From Candidatus Sulfotelmatobacter sp. (GTDB lineage: Bacteria; Acidobacteriota; Terriglobia; Terriglobales; Acidobacteriaceae), in contig DASYBM010000016.1 of NCBI GenBank assembly GCA_036500765.1, positions 496,001 to 560,000 of the forward strand: a DNA stretch of 64,000 nt. Direction: 5' to 3'. Of this stretch, positions 1-8,710 are shown in pieces; the first letter of the stretch is position 1, and each line of letters begins with the position of its first letter. The translations under genes and the position numbers were made by a program. The notes beneath the pieces were generated by a model. That model was not told the origin of the DNA, did not search any database, and worked only from the letters and a program-made list of their open reading frames with translations.

Positions 1-171
1 TTCGGCGTGCTTTACGCCTGCGTATGTATAAATTCCGGTGCCGGCTACGTTGCCATTGGCGTCGGCAATCAGCGCTCCTACATAGGGATTCGGCGAGGCA
101 AGGCCGATGCCTTGGCGGGCGAGTTCGAGCGCTTGCTTAAGATGGCGATCGTCGGCTGGGCGTGCGGGCAT
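1..171 (-). CDS. ribD: RibD, riboflavin biosynthesis deaminase/reductase (N-terminal part, cut by window edge)
   Basis: The minus-strand frame opens with ATG at 171, immediately preceded by an in-frame TGA, and stays open for 57 codons to base 1. The peptide has the start of the cytidine-deaminase-like domain of RibD: a helix ending in LARQGIGLASPNP, then YVGALI, and the last visible residues are HAE, the first zinc-ligand His and the catalytic Glu of the deaminase. RibD deaminates the pyrimidine intermediate from GTP and then reduces its ribose in the riboflavin (FMN/FAD) pathway. Only the first part of the deaminase is visible; the reductase domain lies outside. No strong Shine-Dalgarno precedes the start. 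Confidence 0.85.
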   Translation of the reverse strand, partial: MPARPADDRHLKQALELARQGIGLASPNPYVGALIADANGNVAGTGIYTYAGVKHAE

Positions 172-277
172 TCAGGGAGAGGCTATCACGTGTTCCAACT
201 GTGCTTGTAGAGCAAAAGCCTCGCCGCAAAGGACGCTAAGAAAATCCGCAAAGGACGCGAAGAAAAACCACGAACTA

Positions 278-484
278 CTAACTTCGCCGCGGAGGAAAGC
301 TCCGATACGAGTCTTCTTCGATCTCGGCTACTGCGGCACCGCTGCGTCCTTTCGGGCCGCGGCGCAACGGCGCCATCGCATAGGCGTAGGGATCGCCCGG
401 CGGGGTAGAGGGTTTCACGCCGAGAAGGCGCTTTAGAAAATCCAATGCAATTCGCAGTCGCGAACGTTTCTGTTCATCCCGCAT
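278..484 (-). CDS. Small conserved-looking hypothetical protein (68 aa)
   Basis: The start at 484 is set by a clear AGGAG five bases upstream of ATG; a longer frame to 553 lacks such a site. The product is short and basic at both ends. It has an amphipathic stretch RIALDFLKRLLGVKP, a Pro/Gly-rich middle (STPPGDPYAYAMAPLRRGPK) and an acidic patch AEIEEDSY. There is no signal peptide or membrane segment. I recall similar small proteins from Acidobacteria but cannot assign a function. It lies between ribD and ftsY on the same strand. The plus-strand ORF over the same bases is a shadow. Confidence 0.6.
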   Translation of the reverse strand: MRDEQKRSRLRIALDFLKRLLGVKPSTPPGDPYAYAMAPLRRGPKGRSGAAVAEIEEDSYRSFPPRRS

Positions 485-578
485 AGATACTCCTAAAAAG
501 CGGTCAGTGGTCAGTGTCGAATGGTCAGCGGCAGACTTTACTGAGCCGATCACGGGCCACTAATCATTCTATGCCTGC

Positions 579-1538
579 TTACTCAAATAACGAGTCTACA
601 AATTCTTTGGGATCGAAGGGCAGAAGATCGCCGGCTTTTTCACCAACGCCGACATAGCGGACGGGTAATCCAAGCTCACGCGAAATGGCAACGACAACTC
701 CGCCCTTGGCGGTGCCGTCAAGTTTGGTGAGTACGATTCCCGTGACTCCCGCCGACTCGGTGAACATGCGGGCCTGCTGCAAGCCATTTTGACCGGTCGT
801 GGCGTCCATTACCAGCAGCGTTTCGTGGGGCGCGCCGGGGATGATGCGTTGCGCGGTGCGCCGCATTTTATCGAGCTCCGACATCAGGCTGGTCTTTGTG
901 TGCAAGCGGCCGGCAGTATCGACGACAACGTAGTCGGACTTGCGGGCAACCGCCGACTGCAGGGCGTCAAATAAGACGGCTGACGGATCGCCTCCGGGTT
1001 TGGTCTTGATCACTTCGGTGCCGGTGCGCGAGCCCCAGATTTCGAGTTGATCGATGGCAGCGGCGCGGAAGGTGTCGGCGGCGCAGAGCAACACGTTTTT
1101 TCCCTGCGAGCGAAAGACTTGTGAGAGTTTACCGATCGTCGTCGTTTTGCCGGTGCCGTTTACGCCGACTACCAGAATTACCTCCGGCCCATCGACTTTG
1201 CTGACTGGGCGAGTGTTCGCAGTGGTCAGAATCGCCAGCAGTTCTTCTTTCAGCAGGCGTTTGAGTTCCTGAACGTCCTTGATCTGCTTGCGGCTGGCCT
1301 TGTCGCGCAGCTTGCCGAGAACTTCTTGCGTCGTGGTGTTGCCTAAATCGGCGCCGATGAGCGTGGCCTCGAGGTCATCGAGGGTGCTCGCGTCGATCTC
1401 TTTGCCGAAAGAAGCGACCTCGTCGATGCGCTCGGCGAGATTTTCGCGGGTGCGCGTGACCGCCTGCTTCATGCGGTCAAAGAAGCCGGTTTTCTTTTCT
1501 TTTTCTTGCTCGAGGCTGCCGAACAGGGTCTGAATCAT
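579..1538 (-). CDS. ftsY: FtsY, signal recognition particle receptor GTPase
   Basis: FtsY docks ribosome-nascent-chain-SRP complexes at the membrane. The 319-residue NG-domain protein has the P-loop [14 protein letters not shown], the DTAGRLHT switch, the DATTGQNG motif and the [10 protein letters not shown] guanine-specificity motif, and ends [11 protein letters not shown] as family members do. I place the start at ATG 1538 ([11 protein letters not shown]): the frame is open further upstream to 1676, but that stretch reads through a dispersed GC-rich repeat (1591-1637) and is not FtsY-like. The acidic A domain of E. coli FtsY is essentially absent, as in many short FtsYs. Its RNA partner (4.5S SRP RNA) is encoded at 20891-20995. 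Confidence 0.95.
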   Translation of the reverse strand: MIQTLFGSLEQEKEKKTGFFDRMKQAVTRTRENLAERIDEVASFGKEIDASTLDDLEATLIGADLGNTTTQEVLGKLRDKASRKQIKDVQELKRLLKEELLAILTTANTRPVSKVDGPEVILVVGVNGTGKTTTIGKLSQVFRSQGKNVLLCAADTFRAAAIDQLEIWGSRTGTEVIKTKPGGDPSAVLFDALQSAVARKSDYVVVDTAGRLHTKTSLMSELDKMRRTAQRIIPGAPHETLLVMDATTGQNGLQQARMFTESAGVTGIVLTKLDGTAKGGVVVAISRELGLPVRYVGVGEKAGDLLPFDPKEFVDSLFE

Positions 1539-1590
1539 ATAAGACTGCCAAAGTTCGATTATACGGGCAGCTCTTTGCACGTGGCGGGGT

Positions 1591-1637
1591 GCGCGGGCGG
1601 GACGCCCCCGCGACTGCCGGCGGGTCGCCGGCGCTAC
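1591..1637 (+). repeat. REP-like GC palindrome, family A, copy 1
   Basis: This is one of six copies of a roughly 47-bp element with core GACGCCCCCGCGA...GCCGGCG and the end GGCGCTAC. Each half is self-complementary. This copy lies between the divergent ftsY and GloVer genes and has small changes (GACTGCC, GGGTCGCC) relative to the majority copies at 14790 and 15560. Confidence 0.85.
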
Positions 1638-1835
1638 TTTTTTCCGAACCTTCAATGTGCAGGATTCTGCATACAATTCACGCCGCGTAAATTCAGATTC
1701 ACGAGCGCATTTACTGGGCGCAGAATCGAAAATATTATGGTATGCTGCTGGCCTGCTGGTTGTCGCGGCAGACGCAGGATCCCCCAGGCTTCTTACTCCC
1801 CCCCGGGAATCGCAAAAATCGTTGTGGAGGTTTCG

Positions 1836-3122
1836 ATGAACCGTACGCAGACCCTTGCTCTCCTCGCTCTGACCACTCTGATCGTCATAATTGCGACGCC
1901 TGCACTGATTCCGGTGGCCAACGCCGCCATCGAAACCGAGAGTACGCTTTTCACCTTCAGCGAGACCACGAGTTTCTGGCCGCAGGGAGCTCTGATCGAA
2001 GACTCGTCCGGGAATTTCTATGGCACGACGCGCGGCGGCGGCACCTACGGCGTGGGAACGGTGTTTGAGTTGTCGCCACCAGTCTCCGGCGGCGCCTGGA
2101 CGATCACATACCTGTACAATTTTGTCCCCTATGGGAATGCCGCGGGCTACATGCCGATCTCAGATCTCGTGCAAGACAAGAAGGGCGCGTTTTACGGGAC
2201 CACTTACAGCGGTGGGGATCCGGTATGCAATTGCGGGGGAGTGTACAAGCTGAATCCGCCCGCCGTATTGGGTGGCGCGTGGACTGAGGTGCCTCTCTAC
2301 GCCTTCAAGCAGAGCGGAGATGGACATCTCCCAACGGCGTACGCCCTGGCCCTGACTTCGACGGGAACCCTCTACGGGACTACGATTCGGGGCGGCACCT
2401 GGGACAGCGGAGTGCTCTACGAACTTACGACGAAGAACGGCACCAGTTATACCGAGAGCGTGTTGTATTCGTTCGGAGATACCGGGGACGCCAGCACGCC
2501 CAACGGTCCAATTCTTCTGGACTCGAAGGGAGCGCTGTATGGAGTCGCGGCTGCGGGGGGAGCGTTCAATCAAGGGGCGATGTACAAGTATGTACCGGCG
2601 GCCAACGGTCAACCGGCGACTGAATCTCTGTTGTATTCCTTTGGAGGTTCGAGTACGACCGGAGCAAGCCCGGCGGGCAGTCTGGTCTTCGATGCGGGTG
2701 GGAACATTTACGGTGTGACCAGCTACGGCGGCGCGAATAACTACGGCGTCGTGTATTCCCTGGCCCCGGGAACCGGGACCGAGACCATTCTTTATGCTTT
2801 CACTCTGGACTCGGGGGCTTATCCAGTCGCGGGACTTACCTGGAACCACACCAACAATAATCTTTACGGCACCACCAGCAGCCTGAACATGCACCCGGCG
2901 GGCGACGGATCGGTCTACAAGTTAGTGCCTCCGGCGGTGAAGGGCGGAGCCTGGACGGAAACGACGCTGTATCAGTTTACCTATCGAATCAACGGCGGAT
3001 ACCTGACGGGGACGGTTACGCTCGACGCCAAGACGGGAGACCTCTACGGTACGGCTCAGAACGGTGGCGTGACGGGATGCGATTTGTTCTGCGGAACCAT
3101 TTGGCAGATCACTAATCCATAG
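1836..3122 (+). CDS. Secreted GloVer-repeat protein
   Basis: The start is the ATG at 1836, with GGAGG five bases upstream (1826-1830); the longer frame from 1506 overlaps ftsY and the repeat. The 428-residue product begins with a signal peptide (hydrophobic LALLALTTLIVIIATP, ending near VANA). It then has repeating units of about 50-60 residues with the cores LYGTT..GG, GVLYEL/GVVYSL and LYSF. This is the choice-of-anchor tandem repeat GloVer family, common in Acidobacteria, probably a beta-propeller-like surface or secreted protein. No catalytic residues or C-terminal anchor are evident. A second member is at 35891-37345. Function is unknown. Confidence 0.85.
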   Translation: MNRTQTLALLALTTLIVIIATPALIPVANAAIETESTLFTFSETTSFWPQGALIEDSSGNFYGTTRGGGTYGVGTVFELSPPVSGGAWTITYLYNFVPYGNAAGYMPISDLVQDKKGAFYGTTYSGGDPVCNCGGVYKLNPPAVLGGAWTEVPLYAFKQSGDGHLPTAYALALTSTGTLYGTTIRGGTWDSGVLYELTTKNGTSYTESVLYSFGDTGDASTPNGPILLDSKGALYGVAAAGGAFNQGAMYKYVPAANGQPATESLLYSFGGSSTTGASPAGSLVFDAGGNIYGVTSYGGANNYGVVYSLAPGTGTETILYAFTLDSGAYPVAGLTWNHTNNNLYGTTSSLNMHPAGDGSVYKLVPPAVKGGAWTETTLYQFTYRINGGYLTGTVTLDAKTGDLYGTAQNGGVTGCDLFCGTIWQITNP

Positions 3123-3268
3123 GCCGCTGACCAGCAAGTCACGGCGCGGATCGGCAGCCGCATCCGCGTCATCCAATCTCTGCGGATTGAAGTCGTCCCT
3201 CTGTAAAGAGGCGGCGGACGCGCGCTCGTGCGAAGATAGATGTCGGACTACCATTCCGCCCGGAGCCC

Positions 3269-4486
3269 ATGTCAACGCCAACGCTGCGCAGAGTTTTCAA
3301 AGCATTTCAATATCGCGATTTTCGCCTGATGTGGATCGGCGCCTGCATGTCCAGCATTGGCACCTGGATGCAGATTGTGGCGCAGCAATGGCTCATCTAC
3401 CGGCTGAGTCACTCGGCGTTCCTGCTGGGCCTCGATCAGTTTCTCGCCGGTATTCCAATCTTCTTGCTGTCGCCGCTGGGCGGAGTCGTCGCGGACCGCA
3501 AAGAACGGCGAAAAATTCTCACAGCCTCGCAGTACGTTCAGATGGCGAGTGCAGGAACGCTGACTATTCTGGTTGCGCTCGGCCTCACGCATGTCTGGCC
3601 GATTCTGTGCCTGTCGTTTGTTTCTGGCCTGGCGCAGGCGTTCGGCGGGCCCGCTTACTCGGCGCTGATTCCTACGCTGGTGGATCAGGAAGACATGCCG
3701 AACGCGATCGCGCTGAACTCCATTCAGTTCAATCTGGCGGTGACTGTAGGGCCCGCGCTGGCCGGCGTCACGCTGGCTAAGCTGGGCGAGACATGGTGTT
3801 TCGGCCTCAACGCTCTTTCGTTTGTCGCGCCCATCATTTCGCTCGCGATGATCTCGGCGCGATTCGTGCCCCAGATTACGAAGGAGTCGATCTACACCAG
3901 CCTGAAGCAGGGCATTCGTTTTCTGTGGGGCCATGGATCGATGGTGGGACTGATCGTGCTGGCATTCCTGATGACGTTTTTGAGCATGCCCATGCGAACC
4001 TACATTCCCGTGTTCGTGAAAGATATTTTCCATCGTGGTCCCGAGACGTATGGCAACTTGCTCTCGCTGATGGGTGTGGGATCGATTCTAGGCTCGCTGG
4101 GCGTCGCGAGCCTGGGCAACATCTCGAAGAAAGGCCGGTTCGCCCTGGCGATGCTGATTTGTCTGGGCGCCGCGATCGCCGGATTCTCGCTGTCGAAATC
4201 GTTACCCCTAAGTTATTCCATGCTGGTCTTTGTGGGCGCGTCGATGATGGCGGTGTTCGCCACCGTGACGTCGCTGGTGCAGTTGATTACGACCAACGAA
4301 ATGCGCGGGCGGGTGATGAGCGTTTACAACTGGGCGTTCCGCGGAGGCATGCCGATGGGCAATCTGATGACTGGGTGGCTGGTACCGATGTTCACCGCGC
4401 CGATTGTCTTGGGGGCGAACGGGTTGATCCTTATTCTGGTGGCGGGATATTTTCTGGTGGTGCAGCGAAGAGTGGCGGCGTTGTAA
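3269..4486 (+). CDS. MFS transporter, EntS/DHA3-like
   Basis: A 405-residue polytopic membrane protein with about twelve hydrophobic segments. The N-terminus RDFRLMWIGACMSSIGTWMQ is typical of the EntS/enterobactin-exporter-like branch of the major facilitator superfamily, and the loop after helix 2 carries the MFS A-motif equivalent GGVVADRKERRK. Family members export siderophores, macrolides or other small molecules; the substrate here cannot be deduced. The start ATG follows CGGAG with very short spacing. The gene stands alone between the GloVer gene and a hairpin region. Confidence 0.9.
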   Translation: MSTPTLRRVFKAFQYRDFRLMWIGACMSSIGTWMQIVAQQWLIYRLSHSAFLLGLDQFLAGIPIFLLSPLGGVVADRKERRKILTASQYVQMASAGTLTILVALGLTHVWPILCLSFVSGLAQAFGGPAYSALIPTLVDQEDMPNAIALNSIQFNLAVTVGPALAGVTLAKLGETWCFGLNALSFVAPIISLAMISARFVPQITKESIYTSLKQGIRFLWGHGSMVGLIVLAFLMTFLSMPMRTYIPVFVKDIFHRGPETYGNLLSLMGVGSILGSLGVASLGNISKKGRFALAMLICLGAAIAGFSLSKSLPLSYSMLVFVGASMMAVFATVTSLVQLITTNEMRGRVMSVYNWAFRGGMPMGNLMTGWLVPMFTAPIVLGANGLILILVAGYFLVVQRRVAAL

Positions 4487-4504
4487 CGCGAACCACCGGC
4501 TAAA

Positions 4505-4549
4505 GCCCGTAAACAATCTGCGGGTTTTTACGCGGCCCTAAAGGGCCGC
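4505..4549 (+). terminator. Hairpin region after the MFS gene, possible Rho-independent terminator
   Basis: CCCG (4506-4509) and CGGG (4521-4524) can pair and are followed by TTTTT. Directly after is a perfect 7-bp inverted repeat GCGGCCC/GGGCCGC (4532-4549). The first stem is short, so termination activity is only plausible. Confidence 0.45.
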
Positions 4550-4591
4550 TCTTCCACGGCCGTGCGGTTATGCTCACCAATGCCCCCAGGA

Positions 4592-4852
4592 TCAGGCTTT
4601 TAGTCGCAGCCACTTGATTCTTAACTCCTCGTCGCTGGAGATGGTTCCGTTGGAGCGGCAGTTCGCCAGGTGCGAAATGTTCGCCATGATAATCGACATG
4701 CCGTTCTGTAGGCGGACAAACATGACAGCGTCATTTTCCGGGGAGAAGTACACTTTGTCGAGACTGTTGTGCGCGCCATAGCCTTGCTGAATTATGGTGA
4801 GAACGGCAGTCTCGCCTTCCGTTAGATCTCGTCTCTTAGTTAGCGTGGGCAT
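4592..4852 (-). CDS. Hypothetical protein (86 aa)
   Basis: A small soluble protein starting MPTLTKRRDLTEGETAV. A longer form starting at TTG 4870 is possible but has no ribosome site; the ATG at 4852 has a GGGA about eight bases upstream. The middle (VYFSPENDAVMFVRLQNGMSI) looks like a beta-rich segment, and the end is basic. No signal peptide, membrane segment or recognised motif. It is separated from its neighbours by more than 100 bp and lies convergent with the MFS gene. Real coding status is likely but not certain. Confidence 0.5.
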   Translation of the reverse strand: MPTLTKRRDLTEGETAVLTIIQQGYGAHNSLDKVYFSPENDAVMFVRLQNGMSIIMANISHLANCRSNGTISSDEELRIKWLRLKA

Positions 4853-4920
4853 GGAATAGTCCCGTGCCAATTATATAACTCGATCGGTGTGACGTGATTC
4901 TCGGACTTCGCTGTGCGCGC

Positions 4921-4965
4921 GAGATCCCTCTCTTCGCCTGAAGAACGGCTCCGCTCGGGATGACC
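4921..4965. repeat. Solo copy of the GAGATCCCTC...CGGGATGACC element
   Basis: The stretch begins GAGATCCCTC and ends CGGGATGACC, the same ends as the pair flanking the GIY-YIG gene at 7012-7055 and 7451-7495; the interior differs. A further degenerate relative (AGATTCCTC...CGGAATGAC) is at about 13142-13170. It is a probable non-autonomous dispersed repeat. Confidence 0.5.
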
Positions 4966-5000
4966 CGAAGCGGTGAGGATTGCAGCGCTGGATCGTGGCG

Positions 5001-6848
5001 CTAGACTCGGCTTCGTTCCAGGGGCGCGCCTTCGGCGGGAGCAGACGGAGCAGCGACAGCGGCCGCCACGGGGACGGCGGGCGCCTCGGTGGGCGGAGTT
5101 GCGATGGGGCGCCGGATGGTGAAGCGTTGAATCTTGATCTCGCCGCGGGCGCAGACTGCGAGCAGCGCCTCGACTGCCTTGGGATCAAGGCGTTTGCCAG
5201 CGAGGTTCTTGATAATCTGCAAGGCCTGCTCTGGGGTGTGCGCCTGCTGGTACGGTCGGTTCGTGGTCAAGGCGTCGAAGGTGTCGCCGACGGCGATCAC
5301 GCGGGCTAACAGAGGAATCTGATCGCCCTGAAGTCCATAGGGATATCCGCGGCCGTCGAGCGCCTCGTGATGCAACTCGATGCCCGGAAGCATTTCTGCC
5401 AGTTGCGTGACGGGGCGCAGAATGTTCGCCCCTTTGGTGGTGTGCGTCTTCATTACTTCGAATTCTTCTTCGGTGAGTGCGCCGGGCTTTTTCAGAATGT
5501 GATCTTCAATCCCGATTTTGCCTACGTCGTGCAGTTGGGCAGAGATGCGCAGGGTCTCCAGGAAGGAATCGGGCAGCTTCATCTCCTTGGCGACCAGCAG
5601 AGAATAGCGGGTTACGCGGTCGGAGTGGCCGCGCGTGTAGGGATCTTTTTCGTCGACGGCACCGGCGAGCATCTGGATGGAGCCCATAAATAACTCGCGA
5701 TTTTCTTCGGCGGCGCGTTTGAGGTCTTCTACGAAATGCTCGAGTTCATCCGACATGGTATTGAAAGTGTGGGCGAGTTCGCCGATTTCGGTGCGGCTCC
5801 AGAGATTGACGCGCTGCGAAAAGTCTCCACGCGCCAGGGCCCGACTGGATTGGGTGAGTACCTGCAACGGATTGGTGATGCGCCGCGCGGCGACAATGCT
5901 GACGAAGATGCTCAAGAAGACCGCCAGCAACGCAAGCAAGCGGGCCGTGCGCTGCATTTCGATGACGCCGCGATAGGCCTCGTCGCGCGGTTTCTGAACC
6001 ACCACCGCCCAGTTCAGCGACATGACGGGGCTGTAGGTGCCCAGCATTTGGACCCGCTCAGAGCCGTTGTCGACGGCGAACTCGCGCGTCTCAGCCAGTT
6101 GGGCTTTGTTGCCGCCATCGACGAAATTGCGAACGATGTCGATCTTCTTCATGTCCTGCCCAGTGGCGAAACCGGGAGTGGTCGCGGCCACGAGGCGGCC
6201 CTGGGAATCGACGACGTATGGGGTGAGTCCGCCGCCGGCGACTTCTTGCAACCGGCGAATCAGGAATTGCAGGTCGACGACGGAAGCAATCATTCCCAGA
6301 AAACGCGTTCCGTACTTCACTGGATAGCTCACGACAAATACTGTGCGCGCCGATTTTCCTTCGCCGACGGCGAGAGCCTGGCCGTTGTATTCGCGGCCAT
6401 CGCGGGCGGCGGCGTAGGCTCGTTCGAGTTCGCGGTTCAGAAAAGCGTCGGGCGCGATGCGTCCGGCGGAGATGCCTTTGGCATCGGAGTTCAGCAGGGT
6501 CGCGTAGGCAATCTCGTCTGAAGACGAAACGAAGTTTTCCAGCAGCGCCCGCAGTTCCGGAGCTTGAATATTGGTCTCGCCAATGTCGCCGCCGCTGGCG
6601 ACCTGGATCGCCGACGACAGATTGGCCAGCATCATGTGCAGAGAGCGCTCATGCTGCGCCAGATCGTCGGCGAGCGAACGCGTCACCGTATTCTGCAAGA
6701 GCATCTCGTTGGTCTTCAGGCGGTCCCGGTTAATGGCCTCGACTTGCGCCGAGTAGAAATACATGGGGACGATGCTGATCAACAGAAGCACACCGAGAAT
6801 TACATACAGAATCGGGATGCGGGCGTGATTCGGAGCGCTATCGGGCAA
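5001..6848 (-). CDS. Membrane HD-GYP domain protein (Cache-HAMP-HD-GYP), cyclic-di-GMP phosphodiesterase
   Basis: A 615-residue sensor with an N-terminal membrane segment (about 11-32), a periplasmic Cache-like sensing region (about 35-295), a second membrane segment (about 303-320), a HAMP linker (about 321-375) and an HD-GYP domain (about 385-570). The catalytic signature is intact: HD at 440-441 in QLHDVGKIGI, HHE at 493-495 and DGRGYP ending at 503. HD-GYP enzymes hydrolyse cyclic di-GMP to pGpG or GMP, so this protein probably lowers cyclic di-GMP in response to an external ligand. The C-terminal tail is an Ala/Pro-rich linker without a domain. A PilZ effector is encoded at 38245, unlinked. 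Confidence 0.92.
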   Translation of the reverse strand: MPDSAPNHARIPILYVILGVLLLISIVPMYFYSAQVEAINRDRLKTNEMLLQNTVTRSLADDLAQHERSLHMMLANLSSAIQVASGGDIGETNIQAPELRALLENFVSSSDEIAYATLLNSDAKGISAGRIAPDAFLNRELERAYAAARDGREYNGQALAVGEGKSARTVFVVSYPVKYGTRFLGMIASVVDLQFLIRRLQEVAGGGLTPYVVDSQGRLVAATTPGFATGQDMKKIDIVRNFVDGGNKAQLAETREFAVDNGSERVQMLGTYSPVMSLNWAVVVQKPRDEAYRGVIEMQRTARLLALLAVFLSIFVSIVAARRITNPLQVLTQSSRALARGDFSQRVNLWSRTEIGELAHTFNTMSDELEHFVEDLKRAAEENRELFMGSIQMLAGAVDEKDPYTRGHSDRVTRYSLLVAKEMKLPDSFLETLRISAQLHDVGKIGIEDHILKKPGALTEEEFEVMKTHTTKGANILRPVTQLAEMLPGIELHHEALDGRGYPYGLQGDQIPLLARVIAVGDTFDALTTNRPYQQAHTPEQALQIIKNLAGKRLDPKAVEALLAVCARGEIKIQRFTIRRPIATPPTEAPAVPVAAAVAAPSAPAEGAPLERSRV

Positions 6849-7011
6849 GAATCTCCCTTCACTTCTCGCAGACGCCGAAAGGCGAAATGGCGGCGGCTTT
6901 CAAGGTGACCTTAAAATTCTAATGGGAGAAGTTGGGGGCGGAACGAAAAGCAGGAGAGGTGGGCGTTACGAAAGTAATTTCGCGAGCGGTACTCGTCGAA
7001 ATCCGGAGCGG

Positions 7012-7495
7012 GTCATCCCGAAGCCCCGTGTTTTCTCCAGCGGGCGAGGGATCTCGCAGCGACCGACCCCAATGTTCATCCGTTACAGACATAAGCGGCG
7101 CTCTTGTAGTAAAGGGAAAAGAATGGCAAAGCTATTCTTCGTTTACATCATGACGAACCGGCCGGATTCCGCAGTGCTCTACGCCGGCATAACGGGCGAC
7201 CTCGTGCGTCGCGTCTGGCAGCACAAGAACAAGTTGGTTCCCGGCTTTACGAGCCGCTATAACCTGACTCGGCTCGTCTGGTACGAGCAATTTTGTTATC
7301 CTGATGCCGCCATCAACCGCGAAAAGGAAATCAAGGGCTGGCGGCGAAGCAAAAAGATCAGACTCATCGACTCCGTGAATCCCCGATGGGAAGACTTGGC
7401 CAAAGACTGGCAAAACCTGTACAAGCATGCCCCCGACGCTGATCAGCAGGGAGATCCCTCGCCCCGCTGGAGAAAACGCGGGGCTTCGGGATGAC
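7012..7495 (+). mobile_element. GIY-YIG gene bounded by 45-bp inverted repeats (candidate small mobile unit)
   Basis: The left end (7012-7055, starting GTCATCCCGAAGCCCCG) is the reverse complement of the right end (7451-7495, ending CGGGGCTTCGGGATGAC), with one substitution and one indel over 45 bp. The enclosed gene takes its last codons and its stop from the right repeat. No transposase is present inside; mobility is inferred only from structure. Confidence 0.55.
7123..7494 (+). CDS. GIY-YIG family nuclease (UvrC/URI-like domain)
   Basis: The start ATG at 7123 is preceded by AGGGAAAAG. The 123-residue protein has the GIY-YIG fold signature in variant form: FVYIMTN...LYAGITGDLVRRVWQH, followed by the YEQF segment and the conserved NREKEIKGWRRSKKI region, where the family Glu lies. 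Such single-domain proteins cut DNA or are of unknown role (YhbQ/UPF0213-like). The C-terminal 14 residues, including the stop, are encoded inside the right inverted repeat, so the native terminus may have been replaced. A longer frame from 6922 runs through the left repeat and is unlikely to be used. Confidence 0.85.
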   Translation: MAKLFFVYIMTNRPDSAVLYAGITGDLVRRVWQHKNKLVPGFTSRYNLTRLVWYEQFCYPDAAINREKEIKGWRRSKKIRLIDSVNPRWEDLAKDWQNLYKHAPDADQQGDPSPRWRKRGASG

Positions 7496-7560
7496 GCCTT
7501 CGTGACAATGTCTTTGTAGAGGATTGGTGTCGGCAGCTGTTGCCGCAGGTTATTCGGAAT

Positions 7561-8487
7561 TCACTCGTTCACGAGCTTCTTCAGATCTTTCCATCCAATA
7601 AGAATCACGTGATTCTCTTCCAACGCCTTCTTGAATTCCGGGCTGGTGACGGCGTCGTAATCACGCTGGCGCCAGGCGGCGCCGTAGTCGGGATGGTCTA
7701 CGGTGACGGCTTGCAGTTCGGCATCATCGTGGCCGAGGTGAACGATGATTTCGGTGAGGCCGGGCTTCAGGTTCTTGATGGCGTTGAGGTAGAAAGTTTT
7801 CCAGTTCGCGGCGGCAACGGAAGGATTGGCAATCACTATGGCGTCCAAGAGGATATCTTTGTCAGTCAGCGAGGAGAGAAGCGCCGGCGTCGCGTCGGGC
7901 GTCCGAACCGCCAGGAAAGGCAGCTTGTATTCATGCGCAACTTTGACGTAGACCGCGAAGAGCTCGGGGCGCGCGAAGAGCACGCCCATGTGGCTGTCGA
8001 GATGCGTGGGATGGATTCCCATGACGAGGGCGCGTTCGACTTGAGCGCGAATTTCGCGCTCGGCTTCTTCCGGTTTGATATTGCTCGCGGCTGGCTCGGT
8101 CTCAGGCCAAAGATATCCGGAGGGATCGTAGAGGCTGGGAACTTTGTCTTTGGATGCGACCGAGCCCCAGCGATAAGTTTTCCATTCGCTGCTCAAGGTC
8201 AAGTGCAGGCCGAGGTCGGCGTCGGGGTGAGCCTTGGCGTAATCGGCGACTTCGGTCAGCCAGGGACAGGGAACCATAATGCTGGCGGAGGTCACCGCAT
8301 GTTGATCGAGCGCATCGATGCTGGCGGCATCTTCAGAGTGAGCGACGGCGAGATCGTCGGCATGGATGATGAGCAGCTTCGCATCGCGCGGGTAGCCGAG
8401 GCGTTCGGCGATGGCTTTGGTTTGTGCGGCTGCGGTTACAGATGACAGGAGCAGGAGGATAATGAAGGTGATCGTGGCCAGACTCAT
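7561..8487 (-). CDS. Secreted ChbG/YdjC-like carbohydrate deacetylase
   Basis: The start ATG at 8487 follows GGGAG by eight bases; the upstream extension to 8529 is not needed. The 308-residue product starts with a signal peptide (ITFIILLLLSSVTAAAQ). It has the YdjC/ChbG metal-site motifs: an Asp pair in LLIIHADDLAVAHS, and histidines in LGLHLTL and PTHLDSHMG. Family members remove acetyl groups from N-acetylated oligosaccharides or glycolipids (ChbG on chitooligosaccharides, HpnK in hopanoids). The exported location points to an external or periplasmic sugar substrate. A cytoplasmic paralogue is at 39074-39964. Confidence 0.85.
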   Translation of the reverse strand: MSLATITFIILLLLSSVTAAAQTKAIAERLGYPRDAKLLIIHADDLAVAHSEDAASIDALDQHAVTSASIMVPCPWLTEVADYAKAHPDADLGLHLTLSSEWKTYRWGSVASKDKVPSLYDPSGYLWPETEPAASNIKPEEAEREIRAQVERALVMGIHPTHLDSHMGVLFARPELFAVYVKVAHEYKLPFLAVRTPDATPALLSSLTDKDILLDAIVIANPSVAAANWKTFYLNAIKNLKPGLTEIIVHLGHDDAELQAVTVDHPDYGAAWRQRDYDAVTSPEFKKALEENHVILIGWKDLKKLVNE

Positions 8488-8710
8488 GGAAAGGGCTCCC
8501 GGAGGTAGTGGAATCGTAAAGCGTAACACGGGGCGGGGCTGTGGGTCCGAGCACCGCCAGCCGGCGCATCCGGGCGATCAGTGAAATGACGGTGTTACGC
8601 CCATTTGGCTTTCCGAGCATTGACTTACGCCCCTTCCGAGCCAATGCGCAACGATTCAAATCCGGTGGTACGGCATCGGCTATACTCCTTCAACTGGAGG
8701 GAGAGATCAC

